In this document: positions 27,564 to 35,519 of the stretch, piece after piece
Position numbering within the stretch: position 1 is the stretch's first letter
How the letters are laid out: each line of letters opens with the position of its first letter
Assembly (NCBI GenBank): GCA_016778805.1
Contig: JADHOX010000007.1
Span: 1-40,860 of the forward strand
Direction of reading: 5' to 3'
Source of the DNA: Rickettsiales bacterium
Lineage (GTDB): Bacteria; Pseudomonadota; Alphaproteobacteria; Rickettsiales; JABIRX01
Length of the DNA: 40,860 bases
Notes under the pieces: model-generated
What the model saw: only the letters and a program-made list of their open reading frames with translations
Databases searched by the model: none
What the model was told of the DNA's origin: nothing
Program-made: the position numbers and the translations under genes

Positions 27564-28292
27564 CTAAACTTTCTTAAACATCAAAATGTAATTTTGTGAA
27601 ACGTCTTTAGATTTAAACCAGCTATCGTTTAAAATATTATATTTAGCTCCTATTAAATCCTGATATTTTATACCCTCTTGTTCATTTAGAAAATCTACTA
27701 TTTCAGATGGCTTTAAAAACTTATTCCAATCATGAGTCCCCATTGGCAACCATCTAAGAATATACTCTGCGGCAAATTTGGCCAACATTAGAGATTTTAA
27801 AGTCCTATTAATTGTCGCAGTAAACATAATACCATTTTTCTTTAACAATTTGCTGCAATTATTTATAAATTGTTTTGGATTATCAACATGCTCAATCACC
27901 TCCATAACCATGATAACATCATATTTTTTACGCTTTGGCATATCTTCAATTAAGGACTGCATGTAATTAATCGAAAGGCCTTGCTTTTGAGCATGTATTT
28001 TAGCAACATTTATATTTTTAACTGAAGCATCGATAGCTGTTACATCTGCTCCTAATTGCGCCAAAGGCTCGGCAAGCAATCCACCACCACAACCAACATC
28101 TAAAACTGACAATTTCGATAAATCGTCAGATGCTAGGGAAAAATTCTCTTTAATTTTATCTTTTATATATGCTATTCGACAAAAGTTAAATTTATGCAAA
28201 ATTGCAAATTTTCCAGTTTGACTCCACCATTCATCTGAGATCTTTTCAAACTTTTCAATTTCTTGAGGATCTAGAGAAGAATTATTAGTCAT
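27564..28292 (-). CDS. ubiG: Ubiquinone biosynthesis O-methyltransferase UbiG
   Basis: An S-adenosylmethionine-dependent enzyme that performs both O-methylations of ubiquinone synthesis. The 242 residues show the UbiG N-terminus EIEKFEKISDEWWSQTGKFA, motif I LDVGCGGGLLAEPLAQLGADV, ID in motif II, MEVIEHVDNP and the C-terminal GTHDWNKFLKPSE. It lies 2 bp downstream of the flavin reductase gene, so the two form a pair. Confidence 0.95.
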   Translation of the reverse strand: MTNNSSLDPQEIEKFEKISDEWWSQTGKFAILHKFNFCRIAYIKDKIKENFSLASDDLSKLSVLDVGCGGGLLAEPLAQLGADVTAIDASVKNINVAKIHAQKQGLSINYMQSLIEDMPKRKKYDVIMVMEVIEHVDNPKQFINNCSKLLKKNGIMFTATINRTLKSLMLAKFAAEYILRWLPMGTHDWNKFLKPSEIVDFLNEQEGIKYQDLIGAKYNILNDSWFKSKDVSQNYILMFKKV

Positions 28293-28294
28293 AT

Positions 28295-28765
28295 TTAGTA
28301 TATAAAATTTGAATTATAATATAATAATGGCTCTTTTTTTTCATCTCGATCTAAGTGAAATGCTTGACCAATTATAATGTAATGATCACCAACTTTATGA
28401 TAACTGTGAAAATTGCATGATATTAATGCTAAATTATTTTCAAAATAAGCGTTACCATGATCATCTTCAAGAAATTTGATATTATTAAATTTATCTTTAC
28501 TTGGCTTAGCAAAATTTTCAGCAATTTCTAACTGTGCCTTTGATAATATATTAATGTTAAAAGAATCGCTCTTTATAAAAGCATCAAGCGAATGAGATGA
28601 CTCACCTAAATTAAATAAAATTAAAGCAGGATCCAATGATAAGGAGGTAAATGAGTTTACAGTAACCCCAAAGTGATCATTGTTATATTTGCTTGTTGCA
28701 ACTGTAACACCAGTTGAAAATTTACTGAGTGTTTTTTTAAAATTATGGCAAAAATCTTGATTCAT
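28295..28765 (-). CDS. Flavin reductase-like (FMN-binding split barrel) protein
   Basis: Probably reduces FMN or FAD with NAD(P)H for a partner monooxygenase. The 156 residues follow the family: FSTGVTVATSKYNNDHFGVT, VNSFTSLSLDPALILFNLG, SFNINILSKAQ, and near the C-terminus DHYIIIGQAF. First of a two-gene unit with ubiG. The pairing hints at supplying reduced flavin to a ubiquinone-pathway hydroxylase, but the partner is not visible here. Divergent from lysC. Confidence 0.85.
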   Translation of the reverse strand: MNQDFCHNFKKTLSKFSTGVTVATSKYNNDHFGVTVNSFTSLSLDPALILFNLGESSHSLDAFIKSDSFNINILSKAQLEIAENFAKPSKDKFNNIKFLEDDHGNAYFENNLALISCNFHSYHKVGDHYIIIGQAFHLDRDEKKEPLLYYNSNFIY

Positions 28766-28852
28766 TAAAAAATTTAGTCTTTTGTTGTTATCTTTAAAGC
28801 TTTTATATATAAACTATAAAGGTTTTTTAAAAATAAAACAAATTATATTAAT

Positions 28853-30127
28853 ATGGCAATAATAGTACAAAAATTTGGTGGTACATCTGTCGCGAATATC
28901 GAAAGAATAAAAGCTGTAGCTCAAATTGTAAAAAAAGAACATGATAAAGGCAATCAGATTGCAGTTGTCGTTTCAGCTATGTCAGGAATAACCTCGCAAT
29001 TAGTTGATTACACAAAACAAATATCTAACTTATATTCTGAAAATGAATTACAAGAATATGATACCATCTTAGCATCCGGTGAACAAGTTACATCTGGATT
29101 ACTTGCACTTGAACTTAATTCACTAGGAATTAAAGCAAGGTCATTTTTAGGATGGCAAGCTAAAATTCAAACCGACAAAGCTCATTCCAAAGCCAGAATC
29201 GAAGAAATTGACGGAGAATATCTAAAAAGCTTTCTAGATGATGGCTATGTAATTGTCATTGCAGGTTTTCAAGGCATGACCGAAGATAATAGGATCTCAA
29301 CACTTGGTCGCGGTGGCTCTGATACCTCTGCAGTTGCAATTGCTGCAAGCTTAAACGCTGACATTTGTGACATCTACACAGATATTGATGGCATATATAC
29401 AGCTGACCCAAGAATAGCTCCTAAAGCTAGAAAATTAAAATATGTTGGTTATGAAGAAACGATTGAAATGGCTTCTCTTGGAGCTAAAGTTCTTCAGACT
29501 CGATCAATTGAAATGGCTATGAAACACAACATAACCGTTAGAGTAGTATCAGCATTTGAAGATAAAGAAGGAACAATATTAGTTGAAGATGATAAAATTA
29601 TGGAACGAAGATTAATTACAGCAGTCACTCATTGTGATAAAGAAGCAAGAATAACATTAGAAAATGTCCCTAACAACCCTGGTGTTTCATCATCAATTTT
29701 TAAACCACTTTCGCTAAGTAATATTAATGTTGATATGATTATTCAAAATATTTCATTAGATGGAAAAGTTACAAATTTAACTTTCACACTTGATGAAAAT
29801 GACTTAGCTAAAGCCCAAATATTGTTAAGTGAAGCCAAACAAAATGGTAATATTGATTATGGAAACTTAATTGCAACTAGCAATGTTAGTAAAGTTTCAG
29901 TAATTGGTGTTGGGATGAAAACTCATGCTGGTATTGCTTACAAGGCTTTCCAAGCACTTGCAGAAAATGATGTAAATATTCTAGCTATCACAACCTCTGA
30001 AATAAAAATTTCTTTTTTAATTGATCAAGAATCTACAGCTACTGCCGTACAAACGCTTCATGACGAATTCGGACTTGAGCAAAGCCAAGTAAAAGAAGAT
30101 TGCAATGCAATAAAAAAAACTAGCTAG
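28853..30127 (+). CDS. lysC: Aspartate kinase
   Basis: Phosphorylates aspartate, the first step towards lysine/diaminopimelate, threonine and methionine. The 424 residues begin with the amino-acid-kinase motif VQKFGGTSVAN, followed by TLGRGGSDTSAVAIAASLNA and CDIYTDIDGIYTADPR. Two C-terminal ACT domains (from about 265) end with VIGVGMKTHAGIAYKAFQAL and ILAITTSEIKISFLID, implying feedback control by an amino acid. It is the mono-functional type. Needed at least for diaminopimelate, in line with mreBC and a peptidoglycan wall. Convergent with trpA, 4 bp apart. Confidence 0.96.
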   Translation: MAIIVQKFGGTSVANIERIKAVAQIVKKEHDKGNQIAVVVSAMSGITSQLVDYTKQISNLYSENELQEYDTILASGEQVTSGLLALELNSLGIKARSFLGWQAKIQTDKAHSKARIEEIDGEYLKSFLDDGYVIVIAGFQGMTEDNRISTLGRGGSDTSAVAIAASLNADICDIYTDIDGIYTADPRIAPKARKLKYVGYEETIEMASLGAKVLQTRSIEMAMKHNITVRVVSAFEDKEGTILVEDDKIMERRLITAVTHCDKEARITLENVPNNPGVSSSIFKPLSLSNINVDMIIQNISLDGKVTNLTFTLDENDLAKAQILLSEAKQNGNIDYGNLIATSNVSKVSVIGVGMKTHAGIAYKAFQALAENDVNILAITTSEIKISFLIDQESTATAVQTLHDEFGLEQSQVKEDCNAIKKTS

Positions 30128-30131
30128 GCTA

Positions 30132-30923
30132 TTAAAGACTAGCTTTTAAAGATTTATTAAACTCAGAAATTGCTGATTTAAAATTACCCTGGTTTTCATT
30201 AATTAAATTAATATATTGTGAGCCCACAACAATAAAATCAGCAAACTCTCCTATTGCTTTTGCTTGAGCTGGTTTTTTTATACCAAAACCTACGGCAATT
30301 GGCAGATCTGTATATTTTTTGATGATTTCTAAATTAGCTTTAATATCAGCAATTACCGGTTCTTTTGAACCAGTTGTTGCATTAACAGACACATAATAAA
30401 TAAAACCCTTAGCATCTTTAACTATTTCCTTAACTCTAGCTTCATTTGTGTTTGGACTTAACAAATTAATAAAAGCAACCTCGTATTGCAAAAACAAATC
30501 ATTATATCGAGACCTTTCTTCCAGGGGAAGATCAACAATAATAACACCAGAAACTCCTGATTTATTTGCTTCAATACAAAAGTTTTCAACACCAAATTTA
30601 TTTATAGGATTAAAATAGCCCATCAAAATAATAGGAAGATCAGGATATTTATCACTCGTTGATTTAGCAAGGTTCAAAACTTGCTTTAAGTTTACATTAT
30701 TACTTAACGCTTTCTTACCTGACTCTTGAATCAAAACTCCATCTGCCACAGGATCAGAAAATGGCATACCAATTTCTAAAATATTAGTTCCAGAATTAAT
30801 CAAACTATCAATAATTACTTTAGTAGCCTCAATATTTGGGTCACCAGCCATAATAAAAGAAACCAGGCCTGATTTGTTATCAGCCTTAAGTTTATTAAAA
30901 ATATTTTGAACTTTTTGTGTCAT
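30132..30923 (-). CDS. trpA: Tryptophan synthase alpha chain
   Basis: Cleaves indole-3-glycerol phosphate to indole, which is channelled to TrpB. The 263 residues show the catalytic Glu in [16 protein letters not shown] together with the downstream Asp, [29 protein letters not shown], and the phosphate site [12 protein letters not shown]. Last gene of miaA-lapA-trpF-trpB-trpA; its ATG overlaps the trpB stop by 4 bp. A weak inverted repeat (AGCTAG/CTAGCT) straddles the trpA and lysC ends. Confidence 0.96.
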   Translation of the reverse strand: MTQKVQNIFNKLKADNKSGLVSFIMAGDPNIEATKVIIDSLINSGTNILEIGMPFSDPVADGVLIQESGKKALSNNVNLKQVLNLAKSTSDKYPDLPIILMGYFNPINKFGVENFCIEANKSGVSGVIIVDLPLEERSRYNDLFLQYEVAFINLLSPNTNEARVKEIVKDAKGFIYYVSVNATTGSKEPVIADIKANLEIIKKYTDLPIAVGFGIKKPAQAKAIGEFADFIVVGSQYINLINENQGNFKSAISEFNKSLKASL

Positions 30924-32122
30924 AATATGTTAATATTTAGATGTTCAGCAACTGTGAAAATATCTTTGTCACCACGGCCACAAAGATTAACTATTATATT
31001 ATCTGTTTTAGCAAAATCTTTAGCTATTTTTATTAAATGCGCGATTGCATGAGAAGGCTCCAATGCCGGTATTATTCCTTCAAGCTTACAAATTAACTGA
31101 AAAGCATCTAAAGCCTCTTGATCAGTAACGGCGACATATTCGGCTCTTTTATTGTCTTTCAAATAAGCATGTTCAGGACCAACACCTGGATAATCTAAGC
31201 CAGCTGATATCGAATATGTTTCAATAATCTGACCATCATCATCTTGCAAATAATAAGATTTATTACCATGCAAAACACCGGATTCGCCTTTACATAAGGC
31301 AGCAGCATGCTCATTCGTTTCTAAACCTTTACCGGCAGCTTCGACACCAATTAATTTAACATCTTTATCATTTATAAAGCCGTGGAAAAGTCCAATTGCA
31401 TTTGATCCACCACCAATTACCGCCATAACTGCAGCCGGAAGCTTGCCCTCTTCGGCTAAAATCTGCTGTCTTGCCTCAACTCCAATTACGGATTGAAAAT
31501 ATCTGACAATCTCTGGATATGGATGAGGTCCTGCAGCAGTTCCAATCATATAATAACTATCCTCAATATTTGAGACCCAATCACGCATAGCATCATTCAT
31601 TGCAGCTTTTAATGTTCTAGATCCAGAATCTACTTTTATAACTTCAGCACCTAATAATCTCATTCTAAAAACATTAGGCTTTTGTCTCTCATAATCTTTG
31701 CCACCCATATAAACCACGGCTTTAAGCCCTAATTTAGCACAAATAGTAGCAGTAGCTACACCATGTTGACCAGCACCAGTTTCAGCAATAATTCTAGTTT
31801 TACCCATATATTTAGCAAGCAGGCCTTGTCCTACTGCATTATTAATTTTATGTGAGCCAGTATGATTTAACTCATCTCTTTTAAAATAAACCTTCGCACC
31901 ACCAAGAAAATTTGTTAAGTTTTCAGCAAAATATAATGGTGATGGCCTACCGGAATAATATTTATTATACTCTAACAATGAATCAATAAACTTTGGATCA
32001 TTTTTGGCTTTGTTGAAACTTTTTTCTACTTCGATCACCTGTGGCATTAATGTCTCAGGTAAAAACTTTCCTCCATAATCACCAAAATACCCTTTAGAAT
32101 CAGGGCTTTTATATATACTCAT
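30920..32122 (-). CDS. trpB: Tryptophan synthase beta chain
   Basis: A pyridoxal-phosphate enzyme that condenses indole with serine. The 400 residues have [16 protein letters not shown] at the start, the PLP lysine in [29 protein letters not shown], and the phosphate-binding [10 protein letters not shown]. The length is that of the standard TrpB1 type paired with TrpA. It overlaps trpF by 14 bp and trpA by 4 bp. Confidence 0.97.
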   Translation of the reverse strand: MSIYKSPDSKGYFGDYGGKFLPETLMPQVIEVEKSFNKAKNDPKFIDSLLEYNKYYSGRPSPLYFAENLTNFLGGAKVYFKRDELNHTGSHKINNAVGQGLLAKYMGKTRIIAETGAGQHGVATATICAKLGLKAVVYMGGKDYERQKPNVFRMRLLGAEVIKVDSGSRTLKAAMNDAMRDWVSNIEDSYYMIGTAAGPHPYPEIVRYFQSVIGVEARQQILAEEGKLPAAVMAVIGGGSNAIGLFHGFINDKDVKLIGVEAAGKGLETNEHAAALCKGESGVLHGNKSYYLQDDDGQIIETYSISAGLDYPGVGPEHAYLKDNKRAEYVAVTDQEALDAFQLICKLEGIIPALEPSHAIAHLIKIAKDFAKTDNIIVNLCGRGDKDIFTVAEHLNINIL

Positions 32123-32765
32123 TATTTTTTAAATAATTTATAAACTCTGTTATTTTTTCATTCGATTTAATACCTTTGATAACTTCTAGACCAGAGGATA
32201 AATCAATATATTCACATGACGTAATATCTAGCGCATCTTTTACATTATTAATGTTTAAACCACCAGATAAAAAATAAGGTTTTGAAAATTTAAATTCTTT
32301 TAACTTATACCAATCAAAATTTTCGCCTGTACCACCATATTCAGTATTTCCAGACTGAATGACACTGTCTATTAAAATAAACTCACAAAACTGCTCCAAT
32401 TTATCAATTTTTAATTGCGTTAACTCAGAATAAGAAGATGCAATGATAAGCTTTAATCCAAATTTTTCTTTTATAGCTCTGACTCTTTGCAGCGAAATAT
32501 CACCATGTATTTGCAAATAATTAGGTTTATAAACTTCAATTAACTGAGCTATATAAGAGTCATCTGGATTTACACAAACAATCACTGTATTTGTATCTTC
32601 ATTTAATTTCGAAGCAATCACAGCGTAATCTTGCATAGAAATATTTCTGGGAGATTTATGATAATTAACAAAACCAATAAACTTAACTCCTAAATCTTCA
32701 ATATGCTTTGCTGTAGCAAAATCTTTTATGCCGCAAATTTTAATGTTTAAATTTTTAGCTTTCAT
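32109..32765 (-). CDS. trpF: Phosphoribosylanthranilate isomerase
   Basis: An Amadori rearrangement in tryptophan synthesis. The 218 residues form a TIM barrel with the catalytic Cys in [19 protein letters not shown], the catalytic Asp in ILIDSV with GGTGENFDW following, and the phosphate site [11 protein letters not shown]. Overlaps lapA upstream by 11 bp and trpB downstream by 14 bp. The trpE, trpG, trpD and trpC genes are not in this window, so whether the pathway is complete cannot be judged. Confidence 0.94.
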   Translation of the reverse strand: MKAKNLNIKICGIKDFATAKHIEDLGVKFIGFVNYHKSPRNISMQDYAVIASKLNEDTNTVIVCVNPDDSYIAQLIEVYKPNYLQIHGDISLQRVRAIKEKFGLKLIIASSYSELTQLKIDKLEQFCEFILIDSVIQSGNTEYGGTGENFDWYKLKEFKFSKPYFLSGGLNINNVKDALDITSCEYIDLSSGLEVIKGIKSNEKITEFINYLKNNEYI

Positions 32766-33075
32766 TTAATTTTAAAAATTTACGAATCTGTTCTTTTATA
32801 CCAGAATTATTTAAACCAGCATTCTCAAGCTTTTGTTGCGACATATTATATTTATTAGAAAGACTTTTAAAACGCATTTTAAGGCTGAAAATCTGTATAC
32901 TAAAAATAAGAACAGCAAGTAAAAACCCAGTAGCAAAAGCAAAAACCACTAGGAAAAACTTTGGTAATATTATCTCATAAACATTAAATATATTGAGAGC
33001 CATATCATCTTGGTTAAATAATGAGAATATTACCACAAAAGTGATTATTAGCATATTAAATATTATTTTTAGCAT
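32755..33075 (-). CDS. LapA-domain (DUF1049) small inner-membrane protein
   Basis: A 106-residue protein with two membrane segments (about 2-20 and 38-62) and a basic, helical cytosolic tail (SLKMRFKSLSNKYNMSQQKLEN). In gammaproteobacteria LapA acts with LapB in lipopolysaccharide control, but the family is broad and no lapB is seen here. It lies 4 bp after miaA and overlaps trpF, so it is fixed within this operon. Confidence 0.75.
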   Translation of the reverse strand: MLKIIFNMLIITFVVIFSLFNQDDMALNIFNVYEIILPKFFLVVFAFATGFLLAVLIFSIQIFSLKMRFKSLSNKYNMSQQKLENAGLNNSGIKEQIRKFLKLNES

Positions 33076-33079
33076 TGCC

Positions 33080-33970
33080 TTAATTTAAAATATTAAAATC
33101 AAATTCATTGTAATTTCTAATAATGACATCTGATTTGATTTGGTTATTAAAAAATGTTATTTGTCTTTTTGCATAGTTTCTAGTGTTTTTTTTCATAAGC
33201 TCATAACCTTCTTTTTGTAAAAGCTTTTTATTTAAGATATCTTTTACTTCTCTTAAGCCAATTGCTTTAAAGACATTTCCTGATTCAGGATAATTTTTTG
33301 CAAGAAAAGCCTCAACCTCTTCCCTTCCTCCTGACTTCATCATAATATCTACACGAGCATTTATTTGTTTATATAACGAATTACGATCAGGATTAATAAA
33401 GATTTTGATAAAATCTTCAGATTTGAACTTTGATATATTTGGTAAAGATTGATATTCATTAAAGGAAATATTATTCATAAATAACAATCCGTAAATTCTT
33501 CTAACTCTTTGTATATCATTAGCTTTTAAAATTTTAGCATAATCAGGATCTTTATTAATAATTTCCTGATACATAAATCTTACTCCCTTTTCAGCAAGTA
33601 TCTCCTCAATTATTAATCTTTGTGATTCAGTATTCATAGGTAAATTTTTAAAACCTGTAAGTAATGCCTTAAAATACAAACCTGTACCACCTACAATAAC
33701 TATATTTTTCTGATCAGCAATTGCTGAAACTATGGTTTCTTCAGCTTTATCACGCCAATTTGCAACTGAAAAATTTTGATCACCTGATAGAAAAGCAAAT
33801 AACTTATGGTAGTGTTTTAAACTATCAGGCTGCGCAGTAATAATTGGCAATTCTGAATATAATTGCATTGAATCTGCATTTATAACTATAGCATTTAGCT
33901 TACTCGCAATAACCTCAGCAAGGGCTGACTTGCCAGAACATGTTGGACCAAAAATAATAATTTTTTTCAC
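33080..33970 (-). CDS. miaA: tRNA dimethylallyltransferase MiaA
   Basis: Adds an isopentenyl group to A37 of tRNAs reading UNN codons, including tRNA-Phe. The 296 residues show the P-loop GPTCSGKSALAEVIA, VINADSMQLYSELPI with TAQPD following, VIVGGTGLYFKALLTG, and NDIQRVRRIYG. First gene of miaA-lapA-trpF-trpB-trpA. Divergent from the RimK fusion gene, with a 128-bp gap for both promoters in which I found no convincing promoter pair. Confidence 0.96.
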   Translation of the reverse strand: MKKIIIFGPTCSGKSALAEVIASKLNAIVINADSMQLYSELPIITAQPDSLKHYHKLFAFLSGDQNFSVANWRDKAEETIVSAIADQKNIVIVGGTGLYFKALLTGFKNLPMNTESQRLIIEEILAEKGVRFMYQEIINKDPDYAKILKANDIQRVRRIYGLLFMNNISFNEYQSLPNISKFKSEDFIKIFINPDRNSLYKQINARVDIMMKSGGREEVEAFLAKNYPESGNVFKAIGLREVKDILNKKLLQKEGYELMKKNTRNYAKRQITFFNNQIKSDVIIRNYNEFDFNILN

Positions 33971-34098
33971 GATTTAATTATTAAAATGATCCATAATCAT
34001 ATAACGCAACAATCTATAAAGAAACTTAAATAATTAAAATTAAAAAAATCTTGAATTTTGTTTTTATTGGATAAAAAGATGTTTTTTTTGGTATTATT

Positions 34099-35478
34099 AT
34101 GACTTCAAAGATTATTTTAGGAAAAGAAGAATGGTGCGCTTTAAATGAATTAGGTTTGCCGGCAATTAAGGCTCGTATTGACTCTGGAGCAAAGACTTCG
34201 TCACTTCATGCTTTTAATATTCAAATTGTTAAAGAAAAAGATACAAAATATGCATATTTCGATATTCATCCAATTCAAAATAATCGAAAATATATTCAGA
34301 GCTGTAAAGCCTTAGTAGTTGACAAAAGAAGAGTTAAAAGCTCAAGTGGAGACCAGGAAGAAAGACATGTAATTAAGACACCTATTACAATTGGCAGTAA
34401 AAGCTGGGATATAGAAATTACTCTGACAAATCGTGACTCAATGGGTTACAGGATGCTAATTGGCCGCGAAGCAATGAAAGAAAAAGTTCTGATTGACCCT
34501 GATTCATCTTTTTATTTTGGCAAATTACCTGAGGCTGAAGCAAAAAATCATTATTTAAAATCAAAATCACAAAAAAATGGTTTAAAAATAATTCTGCTCG
34601 CAAGTAATCCTGAATTATATTCTAACAAAAAAATTATTGAAGCTGGAGAAAATCGTGGTCATGAAATTAGGTTTATCAATATTAGGCAATGCTATATGAA
34701 TATGGATGCTTATGACCCTCAAATTCATTATCGTGGCCGAGAATTACTTAACGATTATGACGCCGTTATCCCACGGATAAAACCAGCTATGACTTTTTAT
34801 GGCTGTGCCTTAGTCAGACAATTTCAATCAATTGGTACATTTTGTTTAAATGACTCATCATCAATAGCTAATTCTCGCGATAAATTGAAATCTATGCAAC
34901 TTTTCTCTAATAATGGTTTACCAATGCCAATGACTGGTTTTGCAAACTCACCTGTAGATACTGCAGATCTCATAAGTATAATTGGAGGTGCTCCTCTTGT
35001 TATCAAGCTTCTTGAGGGAACTCAAGGTAAAGGTATAGTCTTAGCTGAAACTAATAAAGCGGCAGAAAGTGTTATTAATGCTTTTAAAAGTCTTAATGCA
35101 AATATTTTGATTCAAGAATTCATTAAAGAGGCAAATGGTAAGGATATAAGATGCTTTGTAATAGATGGTAAAGTTGTTGGAGCAATTGAAAGATCAGCAG
35201 CACCAGACGATTTTCGAGCAAACCTGCATTTAGGTGGAACTGCAAACTCAATAAAAATTACTGCTGATGAAAGGAAAATAGCTATAAAAGCAACTAAAGT
35301 CATGGGATTAAAAATTGCTGGTGTTGATATAATTCGATCCAAAACTGGCCCCAAAATACTTGAGATTAATTCTTCTCCAGGACTAGAAGGTATCGAAGCA
35401 ATTTCTCAACGTGACATAGCTGGGTTAATGATTGAATGTATTGAAAAGCAAGTGAAATTTAACAACGTTTCTAATTAA
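34099..35478 (+). CDS. rimK: Fusion of retropepsin-like (RimB-type) domain and RimK ATP-grasp glutamate ligase
   Basis: The 459 residues form two enzymes in one chain. Residues about 5-142 are the family annotated as ATP-dependent zinc protease/RimB-like, with an aspartyl-protease-type motif PAIKARIDSGAKTSSLHA (Asp28-Ser-Gly) and RDSMGYRMLIGREAM. Residues about 160-455 are RimK: RIKPAMTFYGCALVRQF, NSRDKLKSMQLFSNNGLPMP, VIKLLEGTQGKGIVLAE, LIQEFIKEANGKDIRCFVID, and the metal-binding ILEINSSPGLEGIE. RimK adds glutamates to the C-terminus of ribosomal protein S6 in enterobacteria, and RimB modulates this in Pseudomonas. Here both would be made in fixed ratio. Substrate here unknown. Single gene. 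Confidence 0.9.
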   Translation: MTSKIILGKEEWCALNELGLPAIKARIDSGAKTSSLHAFNIQIVKEKDTKYAYFDIHPIQNNRKYIQSCKALVVDKRRVKSSSGDQEERHVIKTPITIGSKSWDIEITLTNRDSMGYRMLIGREAMKEKVLIDPDSSFYFGKLPEAEAKNHYLKSKSQKNGLKIILLASNPELYSNKKIIEAGENRGHEIRFINIRQCYMNMDAYDPQIHYRGRELLNDYDAVIPRIKPAMTFYGCALVRQFQSIGTFCLNDSSSIANSRDKLKSMQLFSNNGLPMPMTGFANSPVDTADLISIIGGAPLVIKLLEGTQGKGIVLAETNKAAESVINAFKSLNANILIQEFIKEANGKDIRCFVIDGKVVGAIERSAAPDDFRANLHLGGTANSIKITADERKIAIKATKVMGLKIAGVDIIRSKTGPKILEINSSPGLEGIEAISQRDIAGLMIECIEKQVKFNNVSN

Positions 35479-35485
35479 ATCTTAG

Positions 35486-35518
35486 TTATAATAAGAATTT
35501 TTTATAAATTCATTATAA
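35486..35518. terminator. AT-rich hairpin between convergent genes, possible bidirectional terminator
   Basis: Seven-bp outer stem TTATAAT/ATTATAA, a two-base bulge, six-bp inner stem GAATTT/AAATTC and loop TTTAT. It fills the gap between the RimK fusion stop and the glycosyltransferase stop. It lacks a long T run and is all but GC-free, so termination would be weak. Confidence 0.4.
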
Positions 35519-35519
35519 A

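Noticed and set aside
30117-30150. Inverted repeat AGCTAG/CTAGCT at the lysC-trpA junction as a bidirectional terminator
   Set aside because: Six-bp stem with an 11-base loop and only four T; too weak to annotate, though no better candidate exists there.
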